In this document: positions 41,848 through 50,100 of the stretch, piece after piece | Layout: every line of letters starts with the position of its first letter | How positions within the stretch are numbered: position 1 is the first letter of the stretch | Assembly: GCA_017303905.1 (NCBI GenBank) | Contig: JAFLBH010000003.1 | Location: forward strand, 554,626-606,931 | DNA length: 52,306 bases | Reading direction: 5' to 3' | Source of the DNA: Bacteroidota bacterium | Lineage (GTDB): Bacteria; Bacteroidota; Bacteroidia; B-17B0; Aurantibacillaceae | Made by a program: the position numbers and the translations under genes | Notes under the pieces: model-generated | Seen by the model: the letters and a program-made list of their open reading frames with translations, nothing else | What the model was told of the DNA's origin: nothing | Databases searched by the model: none

Positions 41848-43788
41848 ATGAGAAAAATAATTTTGATATTAATGAGTGTGATGTTCTGCAAGGAAATCGC
41901 CTTCTCGCAAGAGAAACTGGTTCCTCTGAATGGCAACATTAATCTGATGTATCATTCACCACAAGCTCAAAAAAATAATTCACTGCAAAAAGTAACCGCG
42001 CTTTACGACACCCTACCCTTCTTTGAAGATTTTTATTACGCTTCCCGTTCCATTTATCCGAGTGGTACGCATTGGACAGACTCCAGTGTATATGTAAACA
42101 CAGGCTTTGCCATTGCGCCACCAAGTATTGGCGTGGCAACTTTCGATGGATTAAATAGAAAAGGTTATCCTTATAATTTAACTGCACAACCGGTTGTTTC
42201 AGCAGCCGCTGATACTTTAACCTCTCGCCCGATTTCATTAGGAACACAATCAAGCTGGACATACAATGCTGCCGATAGTATCGCATTAACTTTTTTATAC
42301 CAACGCGGGGGCTTCGGCGAAAATCCGGAAGTAAATGATTCTTTAATCGTCGATTTTTACAAACCACTTTATCCGGTTGTAACAGGTACAGTTACTAATT
42401 ATGGCGCCTGGTTCAGAGTGTGGAGTACCAAAGGAAGCAATTCACTTCCCGGTAACGACACTATGTTTAAGCGCGCATTCATCCGCATCAAAGACACTGC
42501 TTACTTTCACAACGGATTTAAATTCCGTTTCCGTAACAAAGCCACCACCAGCGGAAGTGTAGATCACTGGAATGTAGATTACATTTTTTTGAAGAAGAAT
42601 TACCTAAGAACCGATACAGTTTACGATGAAGTGGCATTAGGCTATATGCCGCGCCCCATTTTAAAAAATTATTCGGCAATGCCATATTATCAGTATCAAT
42701 CCACTGAGATGGGAACGAAATTCTCGAACTTCATTCGCAACAATGCAGTTGGTGTTGTTAAGAACACAAACTACGAATATGCCATTATGGATGAGAACTA
42801 CTCGGTGCTGCATACATTTGGTAGCGGTTCATCCAATGCCGGTAACGTTAATCCTTTTGTAACACGTGGTTGGGATTCAGTAGCAACGCATAAAAGTCCG
42901 CCGGTGAATTATACGATTAGTCCGTTTAGCGATAGTTCCCGTATATATGTTCGACATATTATTAATTCTAATCCGGATGTTTGGAAATACAACGATACTA
43001 TTTATCAAAAATTTGAACTCAATAATTATTATGCGTACGATGACGGCAGTGCGGAAGCGGGCTATTATTTAAATACGTATGGTGCTAAATTGGCTCTACG
43101 CTTTACTTTAAACGTAACCGATACTTTACACGGCATGGATATTTATTTCAATCCTATCACACAGGGTAATTTAATTCAAGCCACAACTTACCGTATGTAT
43201 TTATGGAGCGATGGCGGGGGTAGTCCGGGAACCGTTATACGCCGCGATAGTGTGGCTTACCCGAAATACTTACAGATTGGCCACAATCAAATGCCGCGTT
43301 ATTTTTACACTACACCAATTATTTTGAACCCCGGAACTTATTATTGCGGCATCGTGCAAACCACCAATCAGCAATTGAATATCGGGTTCGATAGAAACTT
43401 TGATCATAAAGATGCTTTGTATTATGATGTAAGCGGTTTCTGGCAACAATCCGCCATTCCGGGATCTATTATGATACATCCTATTGTTGGCCCGAGTGCA
43501 AGAGCATTGGTTGGTATTAAAGAAACAGAGAACAAAAAAGAAAGTTCCGTTAAAATTTATCCTAATCCGGCCAGCGACAAATTATTCATTGAAACAAAAA
43601 ACATTAGTGAGTGCAATGATTGTAAAATTGAATTGTACTCTGTTTTAGGAAACAAACTGAATGAAGAAGAACTTGGCAATGGTGTAAAAGAAATTACTTT
43701 ATCCGAATATGCAGCGGGTATGTACTTCATTGTTATCAAACAAAACAACAAAGTTGTATCGCAAAACAAATTCATCATTTCGCGATAA
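41848..43788 (+). CDS. Secreted protein with T9SS type A sorting domain
   Basis: 646 residues from ATG 41848 (MRKIILILMSVMFCKEIAFS, signal peptide, cleaved before QEK). The upstream in-frame ATG at 41806 lies within the PASTA gene and would spoil the signal. An all-beta body follows (about 30-560) with a jelly-roll-like segment DTLPFFEDFYYASRSIYPSG...WTDSSVYVNTGFAI and a second beta domain with YAYDDGSAEAGYYLNTYGAK. The C-terminal sorting tail reads VKIYPNPASDKLFIET ... AAGMYFIVIKQNNK ... KFIISR. It starts 4 nt after the PASTA stop and its stop is 3 nt before the pseudouridine synthase start, so the three are translated from one mRNA. No enzymatic motif is seen. Confidence 0.86.
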   Translation: MRKIILILMSVMFCKEIAFSQEKLVPLNGNINLMYHSPQAQKNNSLQKVTALYDTLPFFEDFYYASRSIYPSGTHWTDSSVYVNTGFAIAPPSIGVATFDGLNRKGYPYNLTAQPVVSAAADTLTSRPISLGTQSSWTYNAADSIALTFLYQRGGFGENPEVNDSLIVDFYKPLYPVVTGTVTNYGAWFRVWSTKGSNSLPGNDTMFKRAFIRIKDTAYFHNGFKFRFRNKATTSGSVDHWNVDYIFLKKNYLRTDTVYDEVALGYMPRPILKNYSAMPYYQYQSTEMGTKFSNFIRNNAVGVVKNTNYEYAIMDENYSVLHTFGSGSSNAGNVNPFVTRGWDSVATHKSPPVNYTISPFSDSSRIYVRHIINSNPDVWKYNDTIYQKFELNNYYAYDDGSAEAGYYLNTYGAKLALRFTLNVTDTLHGMDIYFNPITQGNLIQATTYRMYLWSDGGGSPGTVIRRDSVAYPKYLQIGHNQMPRYFYTTPIILNPGTYYCGIVQTTNQQLNIGFDRNFDHKDALYYDVSGFWQQSAIPGSIMIHPIVGPSARALVGIKETENKKESSVKIYPNPASDKLFIETKNISECNDCKIELYSVLGNKLNEEELGNGVKEITLSEYAAGMYFIVIKQNNKVVSQNKFIISR

Positions 43789-43791
43789 GCC

Positions 43792-44874
43792 ATGAATAAA
43801 GGTCCGGATACTGATGATTTTTTAGAAGAGGAAGAAGACGATCGCGAGCTCTACGAACATCACAACATAAAGGTTGATAAGGGCCAGATAATGATGCGCA
43901 TTGATAAGTTCATCATGATCCGCATCAGCAACACCACGCGCACTAAAATTCAAAACGCCTGTGAAGCAGGAAGTGTGTTAGTGAATGGCAAACCCGTTAA
44001 ATCCAATTACAAAATAAAACCATTGGATGAAATTTCCATTGTATTAACGGTACCGCCGCGTGATGTAGAAGTAGTACCTGAAAACATTCCGTTAAACATT
44101 GTTTATGAAGACGAGTACATCGCCTTGGTAAACAAACCTCCGGGAATGGTAGTGCATCCCGGTTATGGTAATTACAGAGGAACTTTAGTAAATGCACTAG
44201 CCTATCACTTCAAAAATTTACCAACCAGCAAACAAAAAATTGCGCACGATGTAACTTTAGAAAGACCGGGATTAGTGCATCGCATCGATAAAAACACATC
44301 CGGAATCGTGATCATTGCAAAATCAGAATTAGCGATGACCCGATTAGCTAAAGATTTCTTTGATCATACAATTGACAGAAAATACGTGGCTTTGGTTTGG
44401 GGAAATTTAAAAGAAGACAGTGGTACAATTACCGGACATGTTGGCCGTGATTTAAAAAACAGAAAAGTGATGACTGTGTTTCCGGATGGATCACACGGGA
44501 AACATGCAGTAACACATTATAAAGTTCTGGAAAGATTCGGTTATGTTACTTTAGTTGAATGTAAACTAGAAACCGGAAGAACCCACCAAATACGCGTACA
44601 TTTCAAATCGATTGGTCATCCTTTATTCAATGATAATGAATACGGTGGTGATATTATTTTGAAGGGAATTAATACTGCTAAATACAAACAGTTTGTACAA
44701 AATTGTTTTACCATGTTACCTCGGCATGCGCTTCATGCCAAAACATTAGGCATTACACATCCTATTAATGGCAAGAAATTATTGTTTGAGAGTGAAATCC
44801 CTGCCGATATGCAAAGTGTAATAGATAAATGGAGAAAGTACGCTTTGAATAAAGAATTGGATACGGAGAGTTAG
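43792..44874 (+). CDS. RluA/RluD family pseudouridine synthase
   Basis: 360 residues. An acidic N-terminal extension (about 1-30) precedes an S4 RNA-binding domain (about 33-95, MMRIDKFIMIRISNTTRTKI...SVLVNGKPVK) and the catalytic domain. The latter has LVNKPPGMVVHPG, the active-site motif LVHRIDKNTSGIVIIAK (Asp about 164), KYVALVWG, and the RTHQIRVHFKSIGHPLFND block. It isomerises uridine to pseudouridine, most likely in 23S rRNA (RluD-type, by the S4 domain and length). Last gene of the tight PASTA/T9SS/RluA run. Confidence 0.93.
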   Translation: MNKGPDTDDFLEEEEDDRELYEHHNIKVDKGQIMMRIDKFIMIRISNTTRTKIQNACEAGSVLVNGKPVKSNYKIKPLDEISIVLTVPPRDVEVVPENIPLNIVYEDEYIALVNKPPGMVVHPGYGNYRGTLVNALAYHFKNLPTSKQKIAHDVTLERPGLVHRIDKNTSGIVIIAKSELAMTRLAKDFFDHTIDRKYVALVWGNLKEDSGTITGHVGRDLKNRKVMTVFPDGSHGKHAVTHYKVLERFGYVTLVECKLETGRTHQIRVHFKSIGHPLFNDNEYGGDIILKGINTAKYKQFVQNCFTMLPRHALHAKTLGITHPINGKKLLFESEIPADMQSVIDKWRKYALNKELDTES

Positions 44875-44894
44875 TAGAAATTGCATGAGAAAAA

Positions 44895-44918
44895 TTATTT
44901 GATATTTTTATCAAATAA
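44895..44918. terminator. AT-only hairpin after the pseudouridine synthase gene
   Basis: Perfect 10-bp stem TTATTTGATA / TATCAAATAA with a TTTT loop, 20 nt after the stop. It contains almost no G or C, so it is either a weak terminator or a regulatory palindrome. The remaining gap to 45045 shows nothing further. Confidence 0.4.
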
Positions 44919-45044
44919 ATATAAGATAACCATTTACTCTTAAATAACCTAAAAAATTCGGAGAAATTATCGGAATTAATTTTTGAAATTTACTTGTATC
45001 ACTAGCATAAGCTGTGCTAATTTTGTTGACATAAAACTTACACA

Positions 45045-45389
45045 ATGAATACAAGTTTACTTTTAGATTTAATTAGAGTTAATGTGATAAACCTTAAAAA
45101 TGCCCCAGAAGTAAGGACATTTAAAAATCATGTAAACGGAATTGACACTCTTGTTTTAGCAAACATGCTATCTAAAATAAAACACATAAGTGATTTGAAG
45201 TTAACAGAAGACGAATTATGGGAAGCTGTCAGGCTGGTTTTAATTGATGAATATATAAAAAAACTAAAAACGGAAAATAATCAAAAGTTGTTAGACAGTT
45301 ACCTCATACAATTAGAAAAGCTTTCTAAATCAGATTATGATAAAATCTGTTGGTTATACAACTATGATTTCACAAAAGTGATTTCGTAA
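45045..45389 (+). CDS. Hypothetical protein, 114 aa
   Basis: I do not recognise this protein. It is predicted all-helical and soluble, with no signal peptide or membrane segment. The middle carries LANMLSKIKHISDLKLTEDE and an EAVRLVLIDEYIKKLKTEN amphipathic helix; the C-terminus has YDKICWLYNYDF. Its codons are more AT-rich than those of its neighbours and it stands alone between the RluA operon and the convergent psd gene. This fits a recently gained or fast-evolving gene. No clear TAnnTTTG promoter is seen. Confidence 0.6.
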   Translation: MNTSLLLDLIRVNVINLKNAPEVRTFKNHVNGIDTLVLANMLSKIKHISDLKLTEDELWEAVRLVLIDEYIKKLKTENNQKLLDSYLIQLEKLSKSDYDKICWLYNYDFTKVIS

Positions 45390-45426
45390 ACATTTGGCGA
45401 GTGCCCCAGATTACTCGAATCAAGAA

Positions 45427-46083
45427 TTAAAACTCCGCCAATACGGTCTGAGATCCCTTTACTACGTCACCGATTTTCACTTTCACCTTTACATCCAACG
45501 GTAAAAACAAATCAACGCGTGAACCAAATTTAATAAAGCCCATTTCCTGACATTGCGAAGCCTTATCGCCTTCCTTGCAATACCACACAATTCGACGTGC
45601 CAATGCTCCTGCAATCTGACGGAATAATACCTCTTTGCCACTGCTGTGTTTTACTACAACAGTCGTACGTTCATTATCGGTACTCGACTTTGGTTCCCAA
45701 GCCGCTAGAAATTTACCGGGATGGTATTTGAAGAACACCACATCGCCTGCAATAGGATAACGGTTGACGTGTACATTAATTGGCGACATAAATACCGACA
45801 CCTGCAAACGCTTACCTTTAAAATATTCCGGCTCTTCAGCTTCCTCAATTACAACTACCTTTCCATCAGCAGGAGAAATAATAAAATTCTCACCTTGTGT
45901 GAAGGTACGTGTAGGATTGCGGAAAAATTGTAAGATAGTAATGATTAAAAACGCGCTTACTAAATAAGCGAACCAATGCGCGATAGCAAAGCCGGGGAAA
46001 AAGAAATGTGCTATAAATGTAATGATAGCGCTGAATACCAACACTAATATTAAACTGGCGTAACCTTCTTTGTGAAATTTCAT
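45427..46083 (-). CDS. psd: Phosphatidylserine decarboxylase family protein
   Basis: 218 residues, the short form. Two N-terminal membrane helices (about 7-50) are followed by the FRNPTRTF segment, SPADGKVVVIEE (about 72-83), FMSPINVHVNR (His/metal-like site) and GDVVFFKYHPGKFLAAW. The cleavage site is FGS in GFIKFGSRVDLFLPLDV (about 184-200); self-cleavage between Gly and Ser creates the pyruvoyl cofactor. It makes phosphatidylethanolamine from phosphatidylserine at the inner membrane. pssA is not in the window. Confidence 0.92.
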   Translation of the reverse strand: MKFHKEGYASLILVLVFSAIITFIAHFFFPGFAIAHWFAYLVSAFLIITILQFFRNPTRTFTQGENFIISPADGKVVVIEEAEEPEYFKGKRLQVSVFMSPINVHVNRYPIAGDVVFFKYHPGKFLAAWEPKSSTDNERTTVVVKHSSGKEVLFRQIAGALARRIVWYCKEGDKASQCQEMGFIKFGSRVDLFLPLDVKVKVKIGDVVKGSQTVLAEF

Positions 46084-46094
46084 TTTTATGTTAT

Positions 46095-46160
46095 TGGTTA
46101 TAGGTTATTTGTTATAAGTGTAGTTAATTTTATTAATTAATAACCTGTAACTGATAACCA
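46095..46160. repeat. Imperfect inverted repeat upstream of psd
   Basis: TGGTTATAGGTTATT at 46095-46109 faces AATAACCTGTAACTGATAACCA ending at 46160 (pairing interrupted). It sits between the psd start and the end of the next minus-strand ORF and looks like another short dispersed intergenic repeat. Confidence 0.4.
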
Positions 46161-46176
46161 GCCCCAAAGATAGGAA

Positions 46177-46317
46177 TTAATCTTTAGATTTTTTGTTGCC
46201 GAAATCTGTAGAATAATCTATCAGGTAACTTAATTTTATTGACATATAATCCCTACTGTATTCTGGCCTTCGAAAAATGATACCATTATAATCATATTGC
46301 ATTTCAAACATAAACAT
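46177..46317 (-). CDS. Small ORF (46 aa), possible fragment of an outer-membrane protein
   Basis: An open frame of 46 codons starting 7 nt after the stop of the 46325-47065 gene on the same strand. It starts MFMFEMQYDYNGIIFRRPEY and ends DFGNKKSKD. The segment YMSIKLSYLIDY has the alternating pattern of a barrel strand, so it may be the C-terminal remnant of a duplicated or rearranged outer-membrane protein, or a read-on extension of the preceding gene. No independent promoter is seen. Reality as a translated gene is uncertain. Confidence 0.35.
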   Translation of the reverse strand: MFMFEMQYDYNGIIFRRPEYSRDYMSIKLSYLIDYSTDFGNKKSKD

Positions 46318-46324
46318 CTGTTTT

Positions 46325-47065
46325 TTAATTTTTAAAATTGCCACAAAAACCAAAAGTCAAATAAAAAGACCCGGCAAGATCTTGATTTGAAAGATTTTCT
46401 ATTTCATCATTTTTATATTGCAGATAACTTGTTTCTATCAATGAATCCTTAATCGTGCTTTGCGATGTATATCCAATTACCATAAATCGTTCTGCCGCGC
46501 GATCCTGAATAGCGCTAAACTTTTTCAGAACCAATGCCTGATATCTCCAGCCGGAATACAATCTAAGATATGGAAGCATATTCCCACCAAGAACCATACC
46601 TAAGTCAACATAATGCAAATTCAACTTTCCCTTGAGGTAATCCTTATACCTATAATAGATAGCTCCTTTATAGGAACCGCCGGAGTAGTAAATAGACATT
46701 GGATTCAGCTCATAATATTCCGAGCGACCGTTAATACTTTTGCTATTTCCACCGTAGGTGTCATCTAACTTCTTCGAACCAAAAGAATAACTAATATCCG
46801 TTCTGATAAAAAACTCACGCTTATTTAATACGTAGCCAATGCCAATATTAGGGGATTTAAACTCAAAATTTCTTGATTGAAGAGCATATTTCCAATGATC
46901 AGAATATTTACTAAAAACATAATGATCTTCTCCACCTAAACTATAATAACTTGTGATGTAAACACCTCTGAAATCTCTAAGCTTTTCTCTTTTTATGGAA
47001 TCTCTTTGAGCGTTTAAAGAGAATGAGATAGCAAATAACAGTATGAAAACAAGATTTTCTTTCAC
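46325..47065 (-). CDS. Exported, probable beta-barrel outer-membrane protein, unknown function
   Basis: 246 residues. A signal peptide (MKENLVFILLFAISFSLNAQ) is followed by alternating hydrophobic and aromatic strands typical of small barrels: GVYITSYYSLGGEDHYVFS, NIGIGYVLNKREFFIRTDIS, YKGAIYYRYKDYLKG, LRLYSGWRYQALVLKKF. The end, AGSFYLTFGFCGNFKN, is a plausible last strand. I do not recognise the family. It lies in a variable stretch between psd and wecB with signs of rearrangement on both sides. Confidence 0.65.
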   Translation of the reverse strand: MKENLVFILLFAISFSLNAQRDSIKREKLRDFRGVYITSYYSLGGEDHYVFSKYSDHWKYALQSRNFEFKSPNIGIGYVLNKREFFIRTDISYSFGSKKLDDTYGGNSKSINGRSEYYELNPMSIYYSGGSYKGAIYYRYKDYLKGKLNLHYVDLGMVLGGNMLPYLRLYSGWRYQALVLKKFSAIQDRAAERFMVIGYTSQSTIKDSLIETSYLQYKNDEIENLSNQDLAGSFYLTFGFCGNFKN

Positions 47066-47106
47066 ACTTGAATTTAGTTAAGTAAAACAACAATAGCAAA
47101 TCAAGC

Positions 47107-47250
47107 TAAATACTTCACCATTTCTCCGCAAATAAACTCGAAGCATTACCATCACCATATAGTTTTGGGAATTGCATGCCTTGCTTTTGTGTGAGTGTTT
47201 TATAAGCTTCAATCATTTTGTTTGCGTTGGCGCCTGAAATAATACTGAAC
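47107..47250 (-). pseudogene. Truncated, frameshifted duplicate of the 3' end of wecB
   Basis: This stretch aligns with the last about 140 nt of wecB at 48096-48232, same strand. For example, 47161-47219 and the matching 59 nt of wecB differ at two positions. Translation gives NKMIEAYKTLTQKQGMQFPK as in the intact gene (KIIEAYKTLTQKQGMQFPK). A 1-nt deletion (near 47140) then shifts the frame and a stop follows. Upstream similarity fades near 47250. No 5' part exists, so it cannot encode an epimerase. Confidence 0.88.
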
Positions 47251-47309
47251 GCTAAAACTATTCAGAAAAAATCTACTTTGTGTAATTTCTTGCTTACAAA
47301 AACGATTAA

Positions 47310-48071
47310 CTAATTTACAATTACGTTTTGGGTAAATTGTGTGTTATTAACAAAGTAGAAATACTTTCCACTTACAGTGTCTTTTGCATATTTTTTACAC
47401 TTTACAACCATATTTAAAGTTCCTGTTGGCAATCCTGATAATTCGGAAGGCGAGAAAGAAGCACTACCGGCTGAATATAAATAGCGCTTTTCAATTGTTG
47501 AAGCAGTAATGGTGCTTGAAAAAGATGTTTCAATCTTAATAGACACGCTGTCCTTATTTGTAATATTACTGAAGTCAAATGTAAATCCTGTAGATTTATT
47601 TACTTGTATATCTCCCGAGCCGGTTGTTACAGTTGGGGTTTTTGATGTAAACGTAAACGCCGGGATATTAACTCCTCCTGTAGCTTGCCATGCTGCATTG
47701 CTGGTACTCATCAGGAATGAATTAAAATTATTATAAGACGAATCTGCGTATTGCGTACAAACCGATGAGTTAACGCTTACGGTTCCTGCACCTACCATTG
47801 ATGTAAAATTACTTGGAACAAGGGTAAACTTTGCAATACCCATCTGTGAAGAAACTACAGAAGAACTGGAGCCACTTGTCGTTTTTGTTATCAAATTAGA
47901 CACGGTCAATATGCCATTAGCATCATTATAGTTTGCAGGAATATAATGAGTTTCAGGAACCGTTGGTGTTGGTTCAGGTGTTGGCGTTGGCTCCGGATTG
48001 TTATCTTCCTTTTTTTTACAGGCGAATATTATGGCTAATACCGCAATAATTAAGCATGTTTTTGTTTTCAT
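47310..48071 (-). CDS. Lipoprotein of unknown function
   Basis: 253 residues. A lipoprotein signal MKTKTCLIIAVLAIIFAC (lipobox IFAC, Cys 18), a KKKEDNN stretch and a Pro/Glu/Thr linker (PEPTPTPEPTPTVPE, about 26-40) are followed by a Ser/Thr-rich all-beta domain (about 45-253). It ends in VSGKYFYFVNNTQFTQNVIVN. Surface exposed or periplasmic, no enzymatic motif. The gene lies exactly between wecB (18 nt after its stop) and a decayed copy of the wecB 3' end, so it arrived with, or was trapped by, a duplication. A similar layout of lipobox, linker and beta domain is common for Bacteroidota surface lipoproteins. Confidence 0.72.
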   Translation of the reverse strand: MKTKTCLIIAVLAIIFACKKKEDNNPEPTPTPEPTPTVPETHYIPANYNDANGILTVSNLITKTTSGSSSSVVSSQMGIAKFTLVPSNFTSMVGAGTVSVNSSVCTQYADSSYNNFNSFLMSTSNAAWQATGGVNIPAFTFTSKTPTVTTGSGDIQVNKSTGFTFDFSNITNKDSVSIKIETSFSSTITASTIEKRYLYSAGSASFSPSELSGLPTGTLNMVVKCKKYAKDTVSGKYFYFVNNTQFTQNVIVN

Positions 48072-48089
48072 ATTTTAGATTTATAGAAT

Positions 48090-49238
48090 TTATTTTAAAT
48101 GCTTCACCATCTCTCCGCAAATAAATTCGGAGGCTTTACCATCACCATAAAGTTTTGGGAATTGCATGCCTTGCTTTTGTGTGAGCGTTTTATAAGCTTC
48201 AATGATTTTAGTTTCGTTCGCATCAGCGATAATTGCCGTACCGCATTCTACTAATTCAATCCACTCCGTTTCGGGACGTAAAATCACACACGGTTTTTCA
48301 AAATAAAAGGCTTCCTTTTGCACACCGCCGCTGTCGGTCATAACAATCTTGCAATTTTTTTCCAAGGCAATCATTTCCAAAAAAGAAGCCGGTGGCGCAA
48401 TATGGAATTTTTTATTGCTTTTGATTTCCTTCAGCAATACAGGATTTAAGTTTGTTTCGAGCAACTTCGCTGTACGCGGATGCAAAGGCAAAATTACTTC
48501 CACATTTTCCGAGGTACTGATTTTATTCAAGGCACTGAATAAAGCGTTTAAGCGCTCCGGTTCATCGGTATTATTATTACGGTGAATGGTGGCTAAAATA
48601 AAATTATTCTTAGGCAGATTATATTTCCCGATGATAGCTGTTTTTTGCTCGGCAACGGTTGAGAAATACAAACTGTTATCGTACATCACATCTCCGCAGT
48701 GGTAAATTTTTGGGTTATTCGCATTGTACGGTGCAGTATTCGTGATTTTAAATCCTTCCTTCACCAAATTTTCGAAACCTGTTTTGGTTGGAGAAAACAA
48801 TAATGTACTCACATGATCACACATGATGCGATTTACTTCTTCCGGCATGGCTTTATTATAAGATCTTAATCCCGCCTCTATGTGCACTACCGGCACATGA
48901 ATCTTACTCGCCGCAATTCCTCCTGCCAATGTCGAATTGGTATCACCATACAACACAATAGCGTTTGGTTTTTCCTTTACCAAAATCTCTTCAATTCCTG
49001 TAATCATTGCCGCGGTTTGCTTACCGTGAGAACCACTTCCTACGTTCAAATTATAATCAGGAGCAGGAATGCCTAACTCATCAAAAAACACCTGACTCAT
49101 GTTTTCGTCGTAATGCTGACCGGTATGAACAATAATCTCCTTTATCTGCGCTGAAAAATGCGTTTTAATAGCGCGACTTAAAGCTGCAGCTTTGATAATT
49201 TGTGGCCTGGCGCCTATGATGGTTACAATTTTTATCAT
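48090..49238 (-). CDS. wecB: UDP-N-acetylglucosamine 2-epimerase (non-hydrolyzing)
   Basis: 382 residues, GT-B-like fold. Conserved: the N-terminal IVTIIGARPQIIKAAALSRA, HTGQHYDENMSQVFFDELGI, VLYGDTNSTLAGG, VHIEAGLRSYNKAMPEEVNR (catalytic Asp/Glu/His region), TIHRNNNTDEP, and TDSGGVQKEAFYFEKPCVILR with ETEWIE. It interconverts UDP-GlcNAc and UDP-ManNAc for surface polysaccharide. No other polysaccharide genes are adjacent. The last about 45 codons are duplicated at 47107-47250. Confidence 0.95.
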   Translation of the reverse strand: MIKIVTIIGARPQIIKAAALSRAIKTHFSAQIKEIIVHTGQHYDENMSQVFFDELGIPAPDYNLNVGSGSHGKQTAAMITGIEEILVKEKPNAIVLYGDTNSTLAGGIAASKIHVPVVHIEAGLRSYNKAMPEEVNRIMCDHVSTLLFSPTKTGFENLVKEGFKITNTAPYNANNPKIYHCGDVMYDNSLYFSTVAEQKTAIIGKYNLPKNNFILATIHRNNNTDEPERLNALFSALNKISTSENVEVILPLHPRTAKLLETNLNPVLLKEIKSNKKFHIAPPASFLEMIALEKNCKIVMTDSGGVQKEAFYFEKPCVILRPETEWIELVECGTAIIADANETKIIEAYKTLTQKQGMQFPKLYGDGKASEFICGEMVKHLK

Positions 49239-49272
49239 AAATATCTATTCACTAAATCCTGGCTCCTATATC

Positions 49273-49974
49273 CTAAAGTATCCCCTCATCCGCAAAGCTA
49301 AGATATTTTTGGTCACCAATGATAAGATGATCTAACAAATTTATATCCATCATCCGAGTACTTTCTTTAATCTTCTTAGTCAGACTTACATCCTGCTCGC
49401 TCGGCTTTAATTGCCCGGATGGATGGTTGTGACAAAGTATTATACCGCTTGCTAAAGATTCAATGGCCGGTTTTAAAATTAATCTCACATCCACCACTGT
49501 GCCGCTTATACCGCCCTGACTGATACACTCCATTTTTACCACGGAATTTGCACGGTTTAAAAGAAGAATCCAAAACTCTTCATGCGGCAAATCACTTAGT
49601 TTTTTATTGAGTAATTTAAATGCATCTAACGAAGATGTAATCTTTGGCTTGTCTGTTCGCTCCAACTCGTTTCGTCTTCTTCCCAATTCAAAAGCAGAAG
49701 CTATGTTGATGGCTTTAGCCTCCCCAATTCCCTTGAATTTCTTTAACTCGGATACCGATGCTTTCGCCAATAAATTCAAATCGTTGCCATAGTAATTTAA
49801 AACCCTTTGTGCTAATTGTATGGCGGTTTCCTCTCGTGTTCCAAATCCTATTTGAATCGCCAGTAACTCGGCATCCGAGAGGTTTTGTCTGCCTATACTC
49901 AAAAGTTTTTCTCTTGGCCGGTCATCTTCTGCCAAAAACTTAATGGGAATGTGCTTGATGAATGTTTCTTCCAT
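49273..49974 (-). CDS. radC: RadC family JAB-domain protein
   Basis: 233 residues, full length. An N-terminal helix-hairpin-helix region (about 15-100, including LLSIGRQNLSDAELLAIQIG, ELKKFKGIGEAKAINIASAF) and a JAMM/MPN+ metalloprotease-like domain (about 105-233). The metal motif is HNHPSGQLKPSEQD (182-195) with an upstream Glu. Despite the DNA repair name its biochemical role is not settled. A TAATTTTG promoter element lies 7 nt before the start. Confidence 0.93.
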   Translation of the reverse strand: MEETFIKHIPIKFLAEDDRPREKLLSIGRQNLSDAELLAIQIGFGTREETAIQLAQRVLNYYGNDLNLLAKASVSELKKFKGIGEAKAINIASAFELGRRRNELERTDKPKITSSLDAFKLLNKKLSDLPHEEFWILLLNRANSVVKMECISQGGISGTVVDVRLILKPAIESLASGIILCHNHPSGQLKPSEQDVSLTKKIKESTRMMDINLLDHLIIGDQKYLSFADEGIL

Positions 49975-49981
49975 AACAATC

Positions 49982-49989
49982 CAAAATTA
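49982..49989 (-). promoter_or_regulatory. -7 promoter element of radC
   Basis: Minus-strand TAATTTTG (TAnnTTTG) 7 nt upstream of ATG 49974, implying a very short leader. Confidence 0.5.
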
Positions 49990-50100
49990 GAGCGACCAAA
50001 CACTTAATGCTGGCTATAAAATGTAGCAATTACGATTTGTGTCCAAATATTACACATTCATTTTTTACAATAGTTTTATTTGGGTACCTTTACACCCATT

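Noticed and set aside
41939..42367. 142-codon minus-strand ORF within the T9SS protein gene at 41848
   Set aside because: Antisense shadow of a well-supported gene in a continuous operon; composition is not protein-like.
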